A stretch of DNA of 45,562 nt from Candidatus Zipacnadia bacterium (GTDB taxonomy: Bacteria > Armatimonadota > Zipacnadia > Zipacnadales > Zipacnadaceae): positions 1 through 45,562 of the forward strand of contig JALGUR010000020.1 of the NCBI GenBank assembly GCA_029820565.1. Reading direction: 5' to 3'. The notes beneath the pieces are model-generated. The model did no database searches, was not told the origin of the DNA, and saw only the letters and a list, made by a program, of their open reading frames with translations. Below, in pieces: positions 35,170-42,858 of the stretch (position 1 is the first letter of the stretch; every line of letters starts with the position of its first letter). The position numbers and the translations under genes were made by a program.

Positions 35170-35184
35170 TTCCATTATTTCCCA
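35170..35184 (-). promoter_or_regulatory. Probable MraZ-binding boxes
   Basis: On the minus strand TGGGA (35180-35184), five bases, TGGAA (35170-35174), just downstream of the -10 element and overlapping it by one base. Spacing and sequence fit the known TGGG-N6-TGGG-type MraZ operator, the second box with one mismatch. Binding here would block the promoter start region. Confidence 0.55.
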
Positions 35185-35212
35185 TTATAGACCATTCTCA
35201 AACATTTGTCAA
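35184..35212 (-). promoter_or_regulatory. Promoter of the dcw operon
   Basis: Perfect TTGACA (35207-35212), 17-nt spacer and perfect TATAAT (35184-35189) on the minus strand, about 50 bp ahead of mraZ. The 316-bp gap to the divergent Gfo/Idh gene is otherwise AT-rich with no gene seen; I found no convincing plus-strand promoter in it. Confidence 0.85.
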
Positions 35213-35449
35213 CCCCTTTTGGGATTTTTTTAAAGTTTTTCTTATGAGTCTCTTTGCCGCTCCCATCGCCGGGGCCAACCAGCCCCGAACAGATAGCGGG
35301 AGACTACTCAAAGAGATCTGATTTACATTGTCGGAAAACGAATAATCAGCGTATGAAGGAGTTATTGTTCAGCCGAAGAATAGCGCAACAGTCGGTAGAT
35401 TACAGTAAGTTCTGCATTGCATTGCAGACAAGGAGGTATCCTTAGCAGT

Positions 35450-36655
35450 ATGACGACAAAAGTGCATCAGATTGGACTCATTGGCACGGGAGGACGCGGA
35501 TGGGGCTTAGCCCACATTCTCGCCCAGCACTCCGACCGAGCCAATGTCTCCGCAGTGGTCGAGCCTATCGAGAGCCGCCGCGCAGCGTTTCGGGATGAGT
35601 TTTCTATCCTGGCCAACCGCTGCTTCGAGACCCACGAGCAACTTCTCAGCGAGTGTAGTGACCTTGACGGGGTGGTTATTGCCACACCAGTCTCAAGCCA
35701 TGTCCCGATAGCCTGCGACTGCCTGGAGGCAGGAGTGGCAGTGTTTCTTGAGAAGCCGATGGCGCTGGATATCGCCGGCGCCCGGCGCATAGTGGCGACC
35801 GCTGAGCAGACCGGGGTACGGCTTCAGGTCGGGTTTAACCTGCGTTACAGTCCTTTTTTTATGAAACTGAAAGAGATTGTTGCCCAGGGACAGCTCGGGA
35901 GATTGCTGTCCGTGGAGTGGAAAGAGGCGCTCTCGCCCAGTCATTGGGCCGAATACTGTCGGCACCGGACCTACAACCGCCGCGCAGCCCTGGGCAGTTG
36001 GCTGCTGGAGAAGTGCTGCCACGATATGGACATTATCAATTGGATAGTGGACAGCCCGTGTGTTCGGGCGGCCTCGTTTGGCAGCCGCTCACACTTCAAT
36101 CCCCGGCCGGATGTGCCCGAGCATTGCTCCGACGACTGCCCTATCGCCGACGAGTGCATCTTCTCGGTAGACAGGCTCTACGGCGACCAGCCTCCCGATG
36201 CCAGCGGGCAGCGGCGGCAGATGCCGCACGGGTGCGTGTATCATTGCGGCTCTGACCTTGTTGACCATCAAACCGCGCTCTTAGAGTTTGCCAACGGCGT
36301 GACCGTGGACTTCAGCCTGCTCCCATTGACGCACCGCCAAGCCCGCTTTATGCATATCTGTGGGACAGATGCAACGCTGCGCGGGACGACAGCCAACGAC
36401 GAGTTACGAGTGTTTCCCTATCTCACCGGCGAAGAGATCGTAGCGGACCCCGGGGCGACACAGGGCGGGCACGGTGGCGCTGATCCTACCATTATGCCAG
36501 CGTTCTTAGACTGGTTAGACGATCCATCCTGCCGGCCCAAGACAACAGGGCCCGAAGGTCTGGAGGCCATGGTAGTGGCCTGCGGGATTGACCTGGCGAT
36601 GCGCGAGCGGCGGGTCGTGGAGTTGGACGAGTTGCGAGGCGAGGCCCCCGATTAA
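35450..36655 (+). CDS. Gfo/Idh/MocA family NAD(P)-dependent oxidoreductase
   Basis: About 401 residues. N-terminal Rossmann fold (GLIGTGGRGWGLAH), EKPMALD (the catalytic-region Lys of the family), then QVGFNLRYSPFF and the beta-rich C-terminal domain (CHDMDIINWI). A Cys-rich insert (CSDDCPIADECIF ... CVYHC) follows; such clusters occur in relatives from Planctomycetes and similar phyla and may bind metal, which is inference. The substrate is probably a sugar or cyclitol derivative. The ATG at 35450 lies 13 nt after AAGGAGG, a slightly long spacing; no other start in frame fits. It diverges from mraZ. Confidence 0.9.
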   Translation: MTTKVHQIGLIGTGGRGWGLAHILAQHSDRANVSAVVEPIESRRAAFRDEFSILANRCFETHEQLLSECSDLDGVVIATPVSSHVPIACDCLEAGVAVFLEKPMALDIAGARRIVATAEQTGVRLQVGFNLRYSPFFMKLKEIVAQGQLGRLLSVEWKEALSPSHWAEYCRHRTYNRRAALGSWLLEKCCHDMDIINWIVDSPCVRAASFGSRSHFNPRPDVPEHCSDDCPIADECIFSVDRLYGDQPPDASGQRRQMPHGCVYHCGSDLVDHQTALLEFANGVTVDFSLLPLTHRQARFMHICGTDATLRGTTANDELRVFPYLTGEEIVADPGATQGGHGGADPTIMPAFLDWLDDPSCRPKTTGPEGLEAMVVACGIDLAMRERRVVELDELRGEAPD

Positions 36656-36789
36656 CGCTTGTGATCAACCCGAGATGAGTTCCTCTGCCTGTGATATGTG
36701 TACTTAGGCTGACCTGATATGCAATTGGCGCGGGGAGACTGTATTCATCGTCTTAGAAAAGCAATGCCTTATACCCAAGGAGTAAGAAA

Positions 36790-37770
36790 ATGGAATATCG
36801 TCAGTTAGGCAATTCCGACTTGGAGTTGTCTGTCATAGGCCTGGGCTGCTGGATTATGGGCCGAGGAGGCTGGGTGGACGTAAAGGATAACGAATCTATC
36901 GGTGCCATTCATACAGCGCTGGAACTCGGTATCAATTGGTTAGACACCGCTGAGGGCTATGGAGGTGGGCACTCGGAGCAGGTAATTGGCAAGGCACTGG
37001 AAAGCCACAAGCGAGAAGAAGTCATCATAGCCTCCAAAGTCAGCCCTGATAATCTGTCGGCCGAGAGGCTACCCCAAGCCCTGAACGGTAGCCTCCAGCG
37101 TCTGAAGAGCGACTACATAGACCTCTACCAGATTCACTGGCCCGCTCCCACATACCGCTACCACGACTCTCACCCCGACGTGCCCATCGCCGAAACTATA
37201 CAGGCGCTCCTGGCAGAACAGAAGAAGGGCAACATACGTTATATTGGCGTCTCTAACTTTGATGCGGTGCAACTATCTGAGACCCTGGATGTGGGGCGGA
37301 TTGAATCTCTGCAGCCGCCCTATAGTCTATACTGGCGCTACATTGAAAAAGAGGATTTGCCCTTCTGTCAGCAGCATAACGTTGGCGTGATCCCTTACAG
37401 TCCTATGGCGCAGGGGCTACTTACCGGCAAGTTCAGTCTGCAGAACCGTCCAGCACCAGACGACAATCGCTTTGGCAATAAGCTATTTCGCGGTGATACC
37501 TATGAGGTTGCGCTCGCGGGTGTAGAAGTCGTCCGCGAGATTGGCCACAAATATGGCAAGACGCCGGCACAGACGGCGGTGGGCTGGGTGGTGGACCAGC
37601 CTGGGGTGACGGCGGCGATCGTCGGAGGACGCAACTCCGAGCAGGTCAAAGAAAACGTGGGGGCCGCCGGATGGAAGTTGAGTAGCGAGGACGTGGACAT
37701 CCTCAGCGCCGTAGGCGATAAAGTTATGAATACGCTACCGGATAATGACCCCAGTCCTTGGGTACACTAA
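36790..37770 (+). CDS. Aldo/keto reductase
   Basis: 326 residues. NADPH-dependent oxidoreductase of the AKR fold. The catalytic tetrad is complete: Asp52 and Tyr57 in LDTAEGYGGG, Lys83 in ASKVSP, and His116 in YQIHWP. Cofactor-site residues appear in YSPMAQGLLTGKF and GGRNSEQVKEN. Good AAGGAG ahead of the ATG. It follows the Gfo/Idh gene by 134 bp on the same strand; the two may share a sugar-oxidation role. Specific substrate unknown. Confidence 0.93.
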   Translation: MEYRQLGNSDLELSVIGLGCWIMGRGGWVDVKDNESIGAIHTALELGINWLDTAEGYGGGHSEQVIGKALESHKREEVIIASKVSPDNLSAERLPQALNGSLQRLKSDYIDLYQIHWPAPTYRYHDSHPDVPIAETIQALLAEQKKGNIRYIGVSNFDAVQLSETLDVGRIESLQPPYSLYWRYIEKEDLPFCQQHNVGVIPYSPMAQGLLTGKFSLQNRPAPDDNRFGNKLFRGDTYEVALAGVEVVREIGHKYGKTPAQTAVGWVVDQPGVTAAIVGGRNSEQVKENVGAAGWKLSSEDVDILSAVGDKVMNTLPDNDPSPWVH

Positions 37771-37791
37771 GGATTAGGGGGCGCTGGGAGC

Positions 37792-38451
37792 TTACACGGC
37801 GTTCCGCAGCGCCGCGATAGCGGCCTCACAACCCTCGGGGTGGCCGAACAGGTACGAGCCGCAGACTAAAACATCAGCGCCGGCGGCGACTACGTGCGGC
37901 GCGGTAGTTTCGTCAATGCCGCCATCTACGGCGATGAGCGTGTCCAAGCCCTGCCGGTCAATCATTGCTCTAACTTGCTCAATGCGCGGCAGCGTCGTCG
38001 GCATAAACTCCTGACCCGCTGCTCCTACTTCCACTGTCATAACCAGGATAAGGTCGGCGTGTTCAATGACTACCTCCAAGCCCTCCAGCGAAGTAGCCGG
38101 GTTGAAAGCCAGTCCGGCTTGAAGTCCTAATCCGCGAATCCGATTTAGCAGCGCTGCTGGGCCGGTCACGGTCTCTCGGTGTATTATGATGGCATCGGCT
38201 CCCGCCTCGGCGAACCGAGAAATGTGCTCGGCGGGATTGCTCACCATTAAGTGGGCGTCCAACGAAAGTTCCGTGTCCTGGCGTAGGGCCTGCAACACCA
38301 ACGGCCCAAAACTGATATTATCCACAAAATGCCCATCCATAGTATCAAAGTGCAGCCAGTCGGCTCCGGCCGCAGTCAACTGCTCTACCTCTTGCTGCAG
38401 GCGTCGGAAATCGGCACATAGTATTGAGGGTGCGATGGTTATGCTTTTCAC
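37792..38451 (-). CDS. Ribulose-phosphate 3-epimerase family protein
   Basis: About 219 residues, TIM-barrel epimerase. SITIAPSILCADFRRL, HFDTMDGHFVDNISFG, DAHLMV, and VDGGIDETTAP hold the expected metal and catalytic Asp/His residues. The loop normally reading NPGFGGQ is EVGAAGQ, so the substrate may be allulose-6-phosphate or another pentulose/hexulose phosphate rather than ribulose-5-phosphate. The frame opens at a GTG at 38475; I prefer the GTG at 38451, which follows GAGGGG and gives the family N-terminus. Convergent with the aldo/keto reductase. Confidence 0.82.
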   Translation of the reverse strand: MKSITIAPSILCADFRRLQQEVEQLTAAGADWLHFDTMDGHFVDNISFGPLVLQALRQDTELSLDAHLMVSNPAEHISRFAEAGADAIIIHRETVTGPAALLNRIRGLGLQAGLAFNPATSLEGLEVVIEHADLILVMTVEVGAAGQEFMPTTLPRIEQVRAMIDRQGLDTLIAVDGGIDETTAPHVVAAGADVLVCGSYLFGHPEGCEAAIAALRNAV

Positions 38452-38487
38452 TCCTGATGCCCCCTCAGGGCTCACGAAATATTAGTA

Positions 38488-40011
38488 TTATGCACGACTA
38501 TCACTGTTGCGGAAACTATCAGCACTGTCTTCAACGACAAATTGGTGGCACAGCCTATCAAGCCGCAGAGCGACTCCCGCTATTTGCGGGGCATCGCGAT
38601 TGACTACCATAAGGAGAGGGCGTTGGCCCATCCCCGCCGCTGGCCCCACAGCCACTGCACCATCGGCCAGTCCCACCAACACTGAGGTCGGCTCTCCCCA
38701 CTTTAGCACTTGCCAAAGATCGGTGGCAGTATGCCATATCCGCACCCCAGCCACCGCCACCGTTTCACCATTTATGCCCGATGGACCTACCAGTATTACC
38801 GTCCGCTCCTCAGCGCTCACCGACGATATCTGGGCATTCCACTGATCAGCCAGACTATCCACTGCGGCTGACACCCTATATTCCACCATACGGCCTGTAA
38901 TCTCTGCTTCGGACGGCGGACCTGTTCGGGAGCCAATCAGTTCCACAGCCGGCCAGTGGGCCTGAACTCGGCGCAAGTTGGCAACTGCGAGGGCGACTGT
39001 AACCGGCGTCGGTTGCGCCAGTCCCATCCACCAACCCGACGGTGCATTCTGAATTGGCGCCAGCGCCCAGCAACCGTCCTGGCCCGCCATCACTACCAAC
39101 TGGACTGTACCACTCTGCACCGCCCTGCCGAGCAATTCAACACTATCCAGCAAGCGACCGGCCGGTTCAACCAGCGCTGAATGCACCACAGCCTGCGGGG
39201 CCGCCCAGACCAATCCCCCGCCGCCCGGTAGGCTGAGGGTATCAGCCACAGTCCCTTCGCCGACTACATCTGCCAGCAGTTGCTCGGCCTCTGATAAGTG
39301 ACGCCGCGAGGCGACCAGCAGTACCTCAGATGCCGTAGCACCTGTCGCTTCAGTCTCCTCTTCTTCAGCTACCGCCAAAATCTGCGAGGTATCCTCGGCG
39401 GCAGTCTCTGGCTCACGGGGCTGCGCAGCGACTTCCTCGCGTAGCAGAGATAATTGTTCATCCTCAGGCCCTTCCATCAATGCCGCCAGCAGTTTTTCTC
39501 GGCGAGCCCGGCGCTCGTCCAGTGTCTCGTAACTCTCCAGTCTCTCACCGAACGCTTCCACTGCCCCGGTTTCCCCTATTTCCCACACATCTCTGACAAA
39601 CCACAAAAACGCACTTACAGCAAGGATCTGGACAAGCGCTCCTATCCAAAATTGAGCATAGTAGAAGCCAAAGTCGGCGGCCAGACTGCCCCCCGTAGCC
39701 GGCAGCGGCAGGCCCAGCAGCGCTGCTATCAGACTCAGACCAGCCCTTATGATAAGCCCCAGTCCGATACCTATTGCTACTCGGCGGCCAGGGATCATCC
39801 TCGGTCCGCCCATTATTAGCACCATCAGATACAGTAATACTTCTGCCCCCAGTACCATGGCCAGGGCGCGGCGCAGAGGCAGCGGCTCAACGACCTGCGC
39901 CCGGGCCAAGACAATACATCCCACCACGCCGACGATGGCCGTCAAAGTTAGCCACAGCACGATGACGGGCGAGGACAATCCCGACGACCTGACCGGTCTA
40001 TGCATGCTCAA
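38488..40011 (-). CDS. Membrane protein with possible tandem Roadblock/LC7-like domains, function unknown
   Basis: 507 residues. Four hydrophobic segments in the first about 140 residues, then a charged, coiled-coil-like stretch (ERLESYETLDERRARREKL) and an acidic linker (about 190-230). Two alpha/beta units follow (about 240-360 and 390-490) whose pattern recalls Roadblock/LC7 domains: a long helix, strands such as VQLVVMAGQDGCWALAPI and TSVLVGLADGAVAVGP, and a closing helix. Roadblock proteins often pair with MglA-type GTPases to control polarity. This assignment is inference from pattern only. TTG start at 40011 with GAGGAG 8 nt upstream, or ATG at 40005. The likely partner genes are not in the window. 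Confidence 0.55.
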   Translation of the reverse strand: MSMHRPVRSSGLSSPVIVLWLTLTAIVGVVGCIVLARAQVVEPLPLRRALAMVLGAEVLLYLMVLIMGGPRMIPGRRVAIGIGLGLIIRAGLSLIAALLGLPLPATGGSLAADFGFYYAQFWIGALVQILAVSAFLWFVRDVWEIGETGAVEAFGERLESYETLDERRARREKLLAALMEGPEDEQLSLLREEVAAQPREPETAAEDTSQILAVAEEEETEATGATASEVLLVASRRHLSEAEQLLADVVGEGTVADTLSLPGGGGLVWAAPQAVVHSALVEPAGRLLDSVELLGRAVQSGTVQLVVMAGQDGCWALAPIQNAPSGWWMGLAQPTPVTVALAVANLRRVQAHWPAVELIGSRTGPPSEAEITGRMVEYRVSAAVDSLADQWNAQISSVSAEERTVILVGPSGINGETVAVAGVRIWHTATDLWQVLKWGEPTSVLVGLADGAVAVGPAAGMGQRPLLMVVNRDAPQIAGVALRLDRLCHQFVVEDSADSFRNSDSRA

Positions 40012-40090
40012 CTTCTTAACTCCTCGGCAAGTGTGGAGTTGTCATTTCGCTATGCTGTTACTGGTGCCCTTCTTATTCAAGCACGTCCTC

Positions 40091-40119
40091 TTGTGGTACG
40101 ATACTTAATACAGTATAAT
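40091..40119 (+). promoter_or_regulatory. Predicted promoter of the AMMECR1-family gene
   Basis: TTGTGG (40091-40096), 17-nt spacer, perfect TATAAT (40114-40119) on the plus strand, about 100 bp ahead of the ATG. Confidence 0.5.
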
Positions 40120-40141
40120 ACAGGGCAATGTCTGCTGGCAA
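40112..40141 (-). promoter_or_regulatory. Predicted promoter of the unknown membrane protein gene
   Basis: TTGCCA (40136-40141), 18-nt spacer, TATACT (40112-40117) on the minus strand. Its -10 overlaps the -10 of the divergent plus-strand promoter, so the two would compete. Confidence 0.45.
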
Positions 40142-40220
40142 CTGGTTATACAGCAGGCCGCCAAGTGGGTACAACAATGTTCGACCCGATCGGGACTCAG
40201 CAAGGGGAGGACTGACTATT

Positions 40221-40787
40221 ATGCTAAGCGACATCCAGAAGCGTAGACTTCTGCAGGTAGCCCACCGCGCCTTGCAGGCGGCAGTCGCCGACGGACAGCC
40301 ACCGGCAGTTGATACCACAGACCCCGACCTGGCCGAATTGCGTGGCGCCTTTGTTACCTTGAAAAAACAAGGCCAACTCCGGGGCTGCATTGGTTATGTG
40401 GAGCCGCGCGTGCCGCTGATTGAGGCCATAGCCGACAATGCTGAGTCAGCCGCGCTCCACGACCCTCGCTTTCCCCCGGTTAGTGGCGCAGAACTCCCTG
40501 ATATTGAGATTGAGATATCGGCGCTGACGCCGCTGGAGCCTGTCAAATCAGTGGATGACATTGAAATTGGCCGCCACGGACTGATGATAAAATGCGGCAT
40601 CAACCGCGGACTGCTGCTACCTCAGGTGCCGGTGGAATGGGGGTGGACCCGGGACGAATTCCTGGCTCACACCTGTATGAAGGCTGGCCTCCCCGCTGAC
40701 GCCTGGCAGCGCGACGACGCTGAACTGCTGTGGTTTGAGGCGGAAGTGTTCGGTGAGCAGGATTTCAGCGACAACGAAAGCGCGTAG
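40221..40787 (+). CDS. amrA: AMMECR1-domain protein, AmmeMemoRadiSam system protein A
   Basis: 188 residues. The AMMECR1 core LRGCIGYV with FVTLKKQGQ before it and EIEISALTPLEPV and GINRGLLLPQVPVEWGW after it are diagnostic. Members occur with a Memo protein and a radical SAM enzyme (AmrB, AmrS) in an uncharacterised modification system, but neither partner is adjacent here. The frame extends upstream to 40128; the ATG at 40221 has GGGGAGG 10 nt upstream. Confidence 0.9.
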   Translation: MLSDIQKRRLLQVAHRALQAAVADGQPPAVDTTDPDLAELRGAFVTLKKQGQLRGCIGYVEPRVPLIEAIADNAESAALHDPRFPPVSGAELPDIEIEISALTPLEPVKSVDDIEIGRHGLMIKCGINRGLLLPQVPVEWGWTRDEFLAHTCMKAGLPADAWQRDDAELLWFEAEVFGEQDFSDNESA

Positions 40788-40804
40788 CAGCAGGCCGAAG
40801 CCCG

Positions 40805-40882
40805 CTACGGCAGGCGAACGCCTGCGGAGGTAGGTTCTTAACCTGCGTTGTCTTGCAGGCGGGGTTAGAGAACGCCGCCTAC
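40805..40882. repeat. Two adjoining palindromic elements with CTAC/GTAG ends
   Basis: CTAC (40805-40808) and GTAGG (40830-40834) bracket a perfect GCAGGCG/CGCCTGC hairpin (40810-40825). The second element, GTAGG (40830) to CCTAC (40882), folds as a long stem GTTCT/AGAAC, TAACC/GGTTA, CCTGC/GCAGG with bulges. Both share the end motif of the 67-bp array and the murE-murF element. Confidence 0.75.
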
Positions 40883-40888
40883 GCGACA

Positions 40889-41008
40889 GAGACTGTTGCA
40901 AAAGGTAATTAAAGGACATTTAGGACAACAAATTGCACAAATATAGCCCATCAAGCCATACACAAATCGGGGCAGGGATGCCCCTCCTACAAGTTTTGCA
41001 ACAGTCTT
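40889..41008. mobile_element. MITE-like non-autonomous element
   Basis: 120 bp with 14-bp perfect terminal inverted repeats AGACTGTTGCAAAA (40890-40903) and its complement (40994-41007). CGACA flanks both sides (40884-40888 and 41009-41013), a likely 5-bp target-site duplication. It has no coding capacity; the interior contains a GGGGCA/TGCCCC hairpin and TCCTAC (40969-40990), i.e. a half copy of the GTAGG-CCTAC repeat. It would need a transposase supplied elsewhere. Confidence 0.7.
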
Positions 41009-41034
41009 CGACAAGTGAGGCATCCGCTGGGTAA

Positions 41035-41736
41035 CTATCCCGTCGGCCAGGTGATGATCAACAGGTCCAGAGCGGTGGCCACACCCCAGTGCAGCAGCCA
41101 GGTACCAAGGAATGACTTGCTATGGTAGGCCATCACTCCCAAAGCCACCCCCGCGATTACGGCAGCAAAGCACTCAAGTTCCGGCTTGGGAAAGTGCATC
41201 ATCACAAAAGGCACGGTCTGGATCACGATGGCAAATGCCCCATAGCGCAGCGAAAGTAGATTGAGCAAGAAGCCGCGGAAGAAAAACTCCCAGGCGAAGA
41301 AGTACACTCCCCACCCGACAATGGACAGCAGCAAACTCAGGGATTCAGTTCGGGCCCACGGATAGCGAGGATAGTATTGCTGAAAGGCCGATAGTCGGCT
41401 CGCTATGATTACCATCGGGAGCATAATCAGCCCGTAAAGAATTAGATACCGGGCCCACGTCCCACTGCGCCCCCAACGCAGGCCATAAGTGCCGAGGTCT
41501 TCTTTCCAGATGGCAGTGATTATGACCACCGGCACGACAAATAGTATCAAGAAATTTATGCCAAACCAGCCGAACAATTCAGCCCGAGATGGTAGGGCCG
41601 CTACGTGGCCATGGTAGTAGACAATCGCCAGTAGCGCCGTCGCTGCCAGCAGACCCGCGGCCTCGCGCAACGGTGGACGAGCACGGGCCGGTGAACCTTG
41701 CGGCTGTTGATATGTCTGGTCATCGGTAGGCTTCAC
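41035..41736 (-). CDS. CPBP family intramembrane metalloprotease-like protein
   Basis: About 233 residues, multiple membrane helices. Motif 1, usually EExxxR, appears as EFFFR with a single Glu; motif 2 FxxxH is FVMMH; motif 3 includes LLHWGVATALD. The single Glu is a common variant, so proteolysis is possible but not assured. Homologues include Rce1-like and bacteriocin-immunity proteins. The ATG at 41748 lacks a ribosome site; the GTG at 41736 has GGGAGG upstream and overlaps the kinase stop as GTGA, so I choose it. Confidence 0.82.
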   Translation of the reverse strand: MKPTDDQTYQQPQGSPARARPPLREAAGLLAATALLAIVYYHGHVAALPSRAELFGWFGINFLILFVVPVVIITAIWKEDLGTYGLRWGRSGTWARYLILYGLIMLPMVIIASRLSAFQQYYPRYPWARTESLSLLLSIVGWGVYFFAWEFFFRGFLLNLLSLRYGAFAIVIQTVPFVMMHFPKPELECFAAVIAGVALGVMAYHSKSFLGTWLLHWGVATALDLLIITWPTG

Positions 41737-42761
41737 TGTCCCTCCCATACTTGCAGACCGCGAAAATCAAAGGTGAACTCCAATATTCGTCCCCCCGCTG
41801 CTTCCAAGGCCCGCTTCAGGTGAGTTTCCTCATCGCTGCCACTATAGAATAGCAAACAGCCCCCACCACCAGCACCGCAAACCTTGGCCGCCAATGCTCC
41901 GGAGGCCACGGCCACCTCGCGGAGTTGGTCCATCTTATCAGTTACCACTCCCGGTGCCAACTGCCGTCGCGCTTTCCACTCTTGGTTCATCAGTTCGGTG
42001 AACCAGGTCAAATCCTCCGCTAACAACGCCCGGTACATATCCCACGCGACCTGCTTCACTGCCCTCAGCGCCTCCGTTACTGTCTTTTCGCCTTGCTCAT
42101 AGGCTGATATCATAGCCTCATTAGTGCGGCCCGACAGCCGCGACTGACCCGAATAACATAGCACCAAGTGTTTCGCCAACTCACCCAGTACGTCATCGCT
42201 CAGATATAGCGGTTCCACTGCTACTCGCTGCTCGGAAAAGAACTGCATATAGTTGAGTCCGCCGAGCGCTGCTGCGTACTGGTCCTGCTTCCCCCCGACG
42301 ATGCCCAACTCACTCTCCAGTTGGCAGGCCAATTCGGCCAGGGCGAAGCGACTCATTGCACCGCGCTGCCGGCTGTGCCGTAGTGTTTGCAAGCGGTTGA
42401 GCAGGCCCAGCAGGGCCACGCCTACCGAGGCTGACGAACCTAAGCCCGAGCCGGGCGGAGCATCGCACCGCACGCTGATGTCCAGGGCTTCTTCCAGTGA
42501 CAAAGCGCGCACCGCTGCCTTCAGCAGGTCCAGATTACCATCAAACTCCAGTTCCCCAATATTGCGCGCCTCCACAAACTGCTCCATGTCCTGGGAGATA
42601 ATTCTTACCCCGGGGTTATCGGCGGGGCGGAGGCTGCAATACGCATAACGGCTGATTGCGGCACTCACAACTGCCCCACCCTCACGGTCGCGAAAGGCAG
42701 GCAGGTCCGTGGTGCCTCCGGCAAAGTCAATGCGAGTAGGAGCACGACTGCGAATAATCAT
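41733..42761 (-). CDS. GHMP family sugar kinase, HddA-like
   Basis: 342 residues. Phosphorylates a sugar; closest in pattern to D-glycero-alpha-D-manno-heptose-7-phosphate kinase. Start IRSRAPTRIDFAGGTTD, the ATP-binding motif PPGSGLGSSAS (102-112), and the third motif KVCGAGGGGCLLF near the end are all present. Heptose would point to surface glycans or lipopolysaccharide, but no other heptose genes are here. Translationally coupled to the CPBP gene (GTGA overlap) and 97 bp after uvrC. Confidence 0.88.
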   Translation of the reverse strand: MIIRSRAPTRIDFAGGTTDLPAFRDREGGAVVSAAISRYAYCSLRPADNPGVRIISQDMEQFVEARNIGELEFDGNLDLLKAAVRALSLEEALDISVRCDAPPGSGLGSSASVGVALLGLLNRLQTLRHSRQRGAMSRFALAELACQLESELGIVGGKQDQYAAALGGLNYMQFFSEQRVAVEPLYLSDDVLGELAKHLVLCYSGQSRLSGRTNEAMISAYEQGEKTVTEALRAVKQVAWDMYRALLAEDLTWFTELMNQEWKARRQLAPGVVTDKMDQLREVAVASGALAAKVCGAGGGGCLLFYSGSDEETHLKRALEAAGGRILEFTFDFRGLQVWEGQ

Positions 42762-42858
42762 TAGATAGTTCCTTAGGATAGTTTTACGCTGTCAGCAACA
42801 ATTCACCCATATTTCGCCATTGGCATGGTCAATCCTGCCGCGCCGGGGATACAATATC

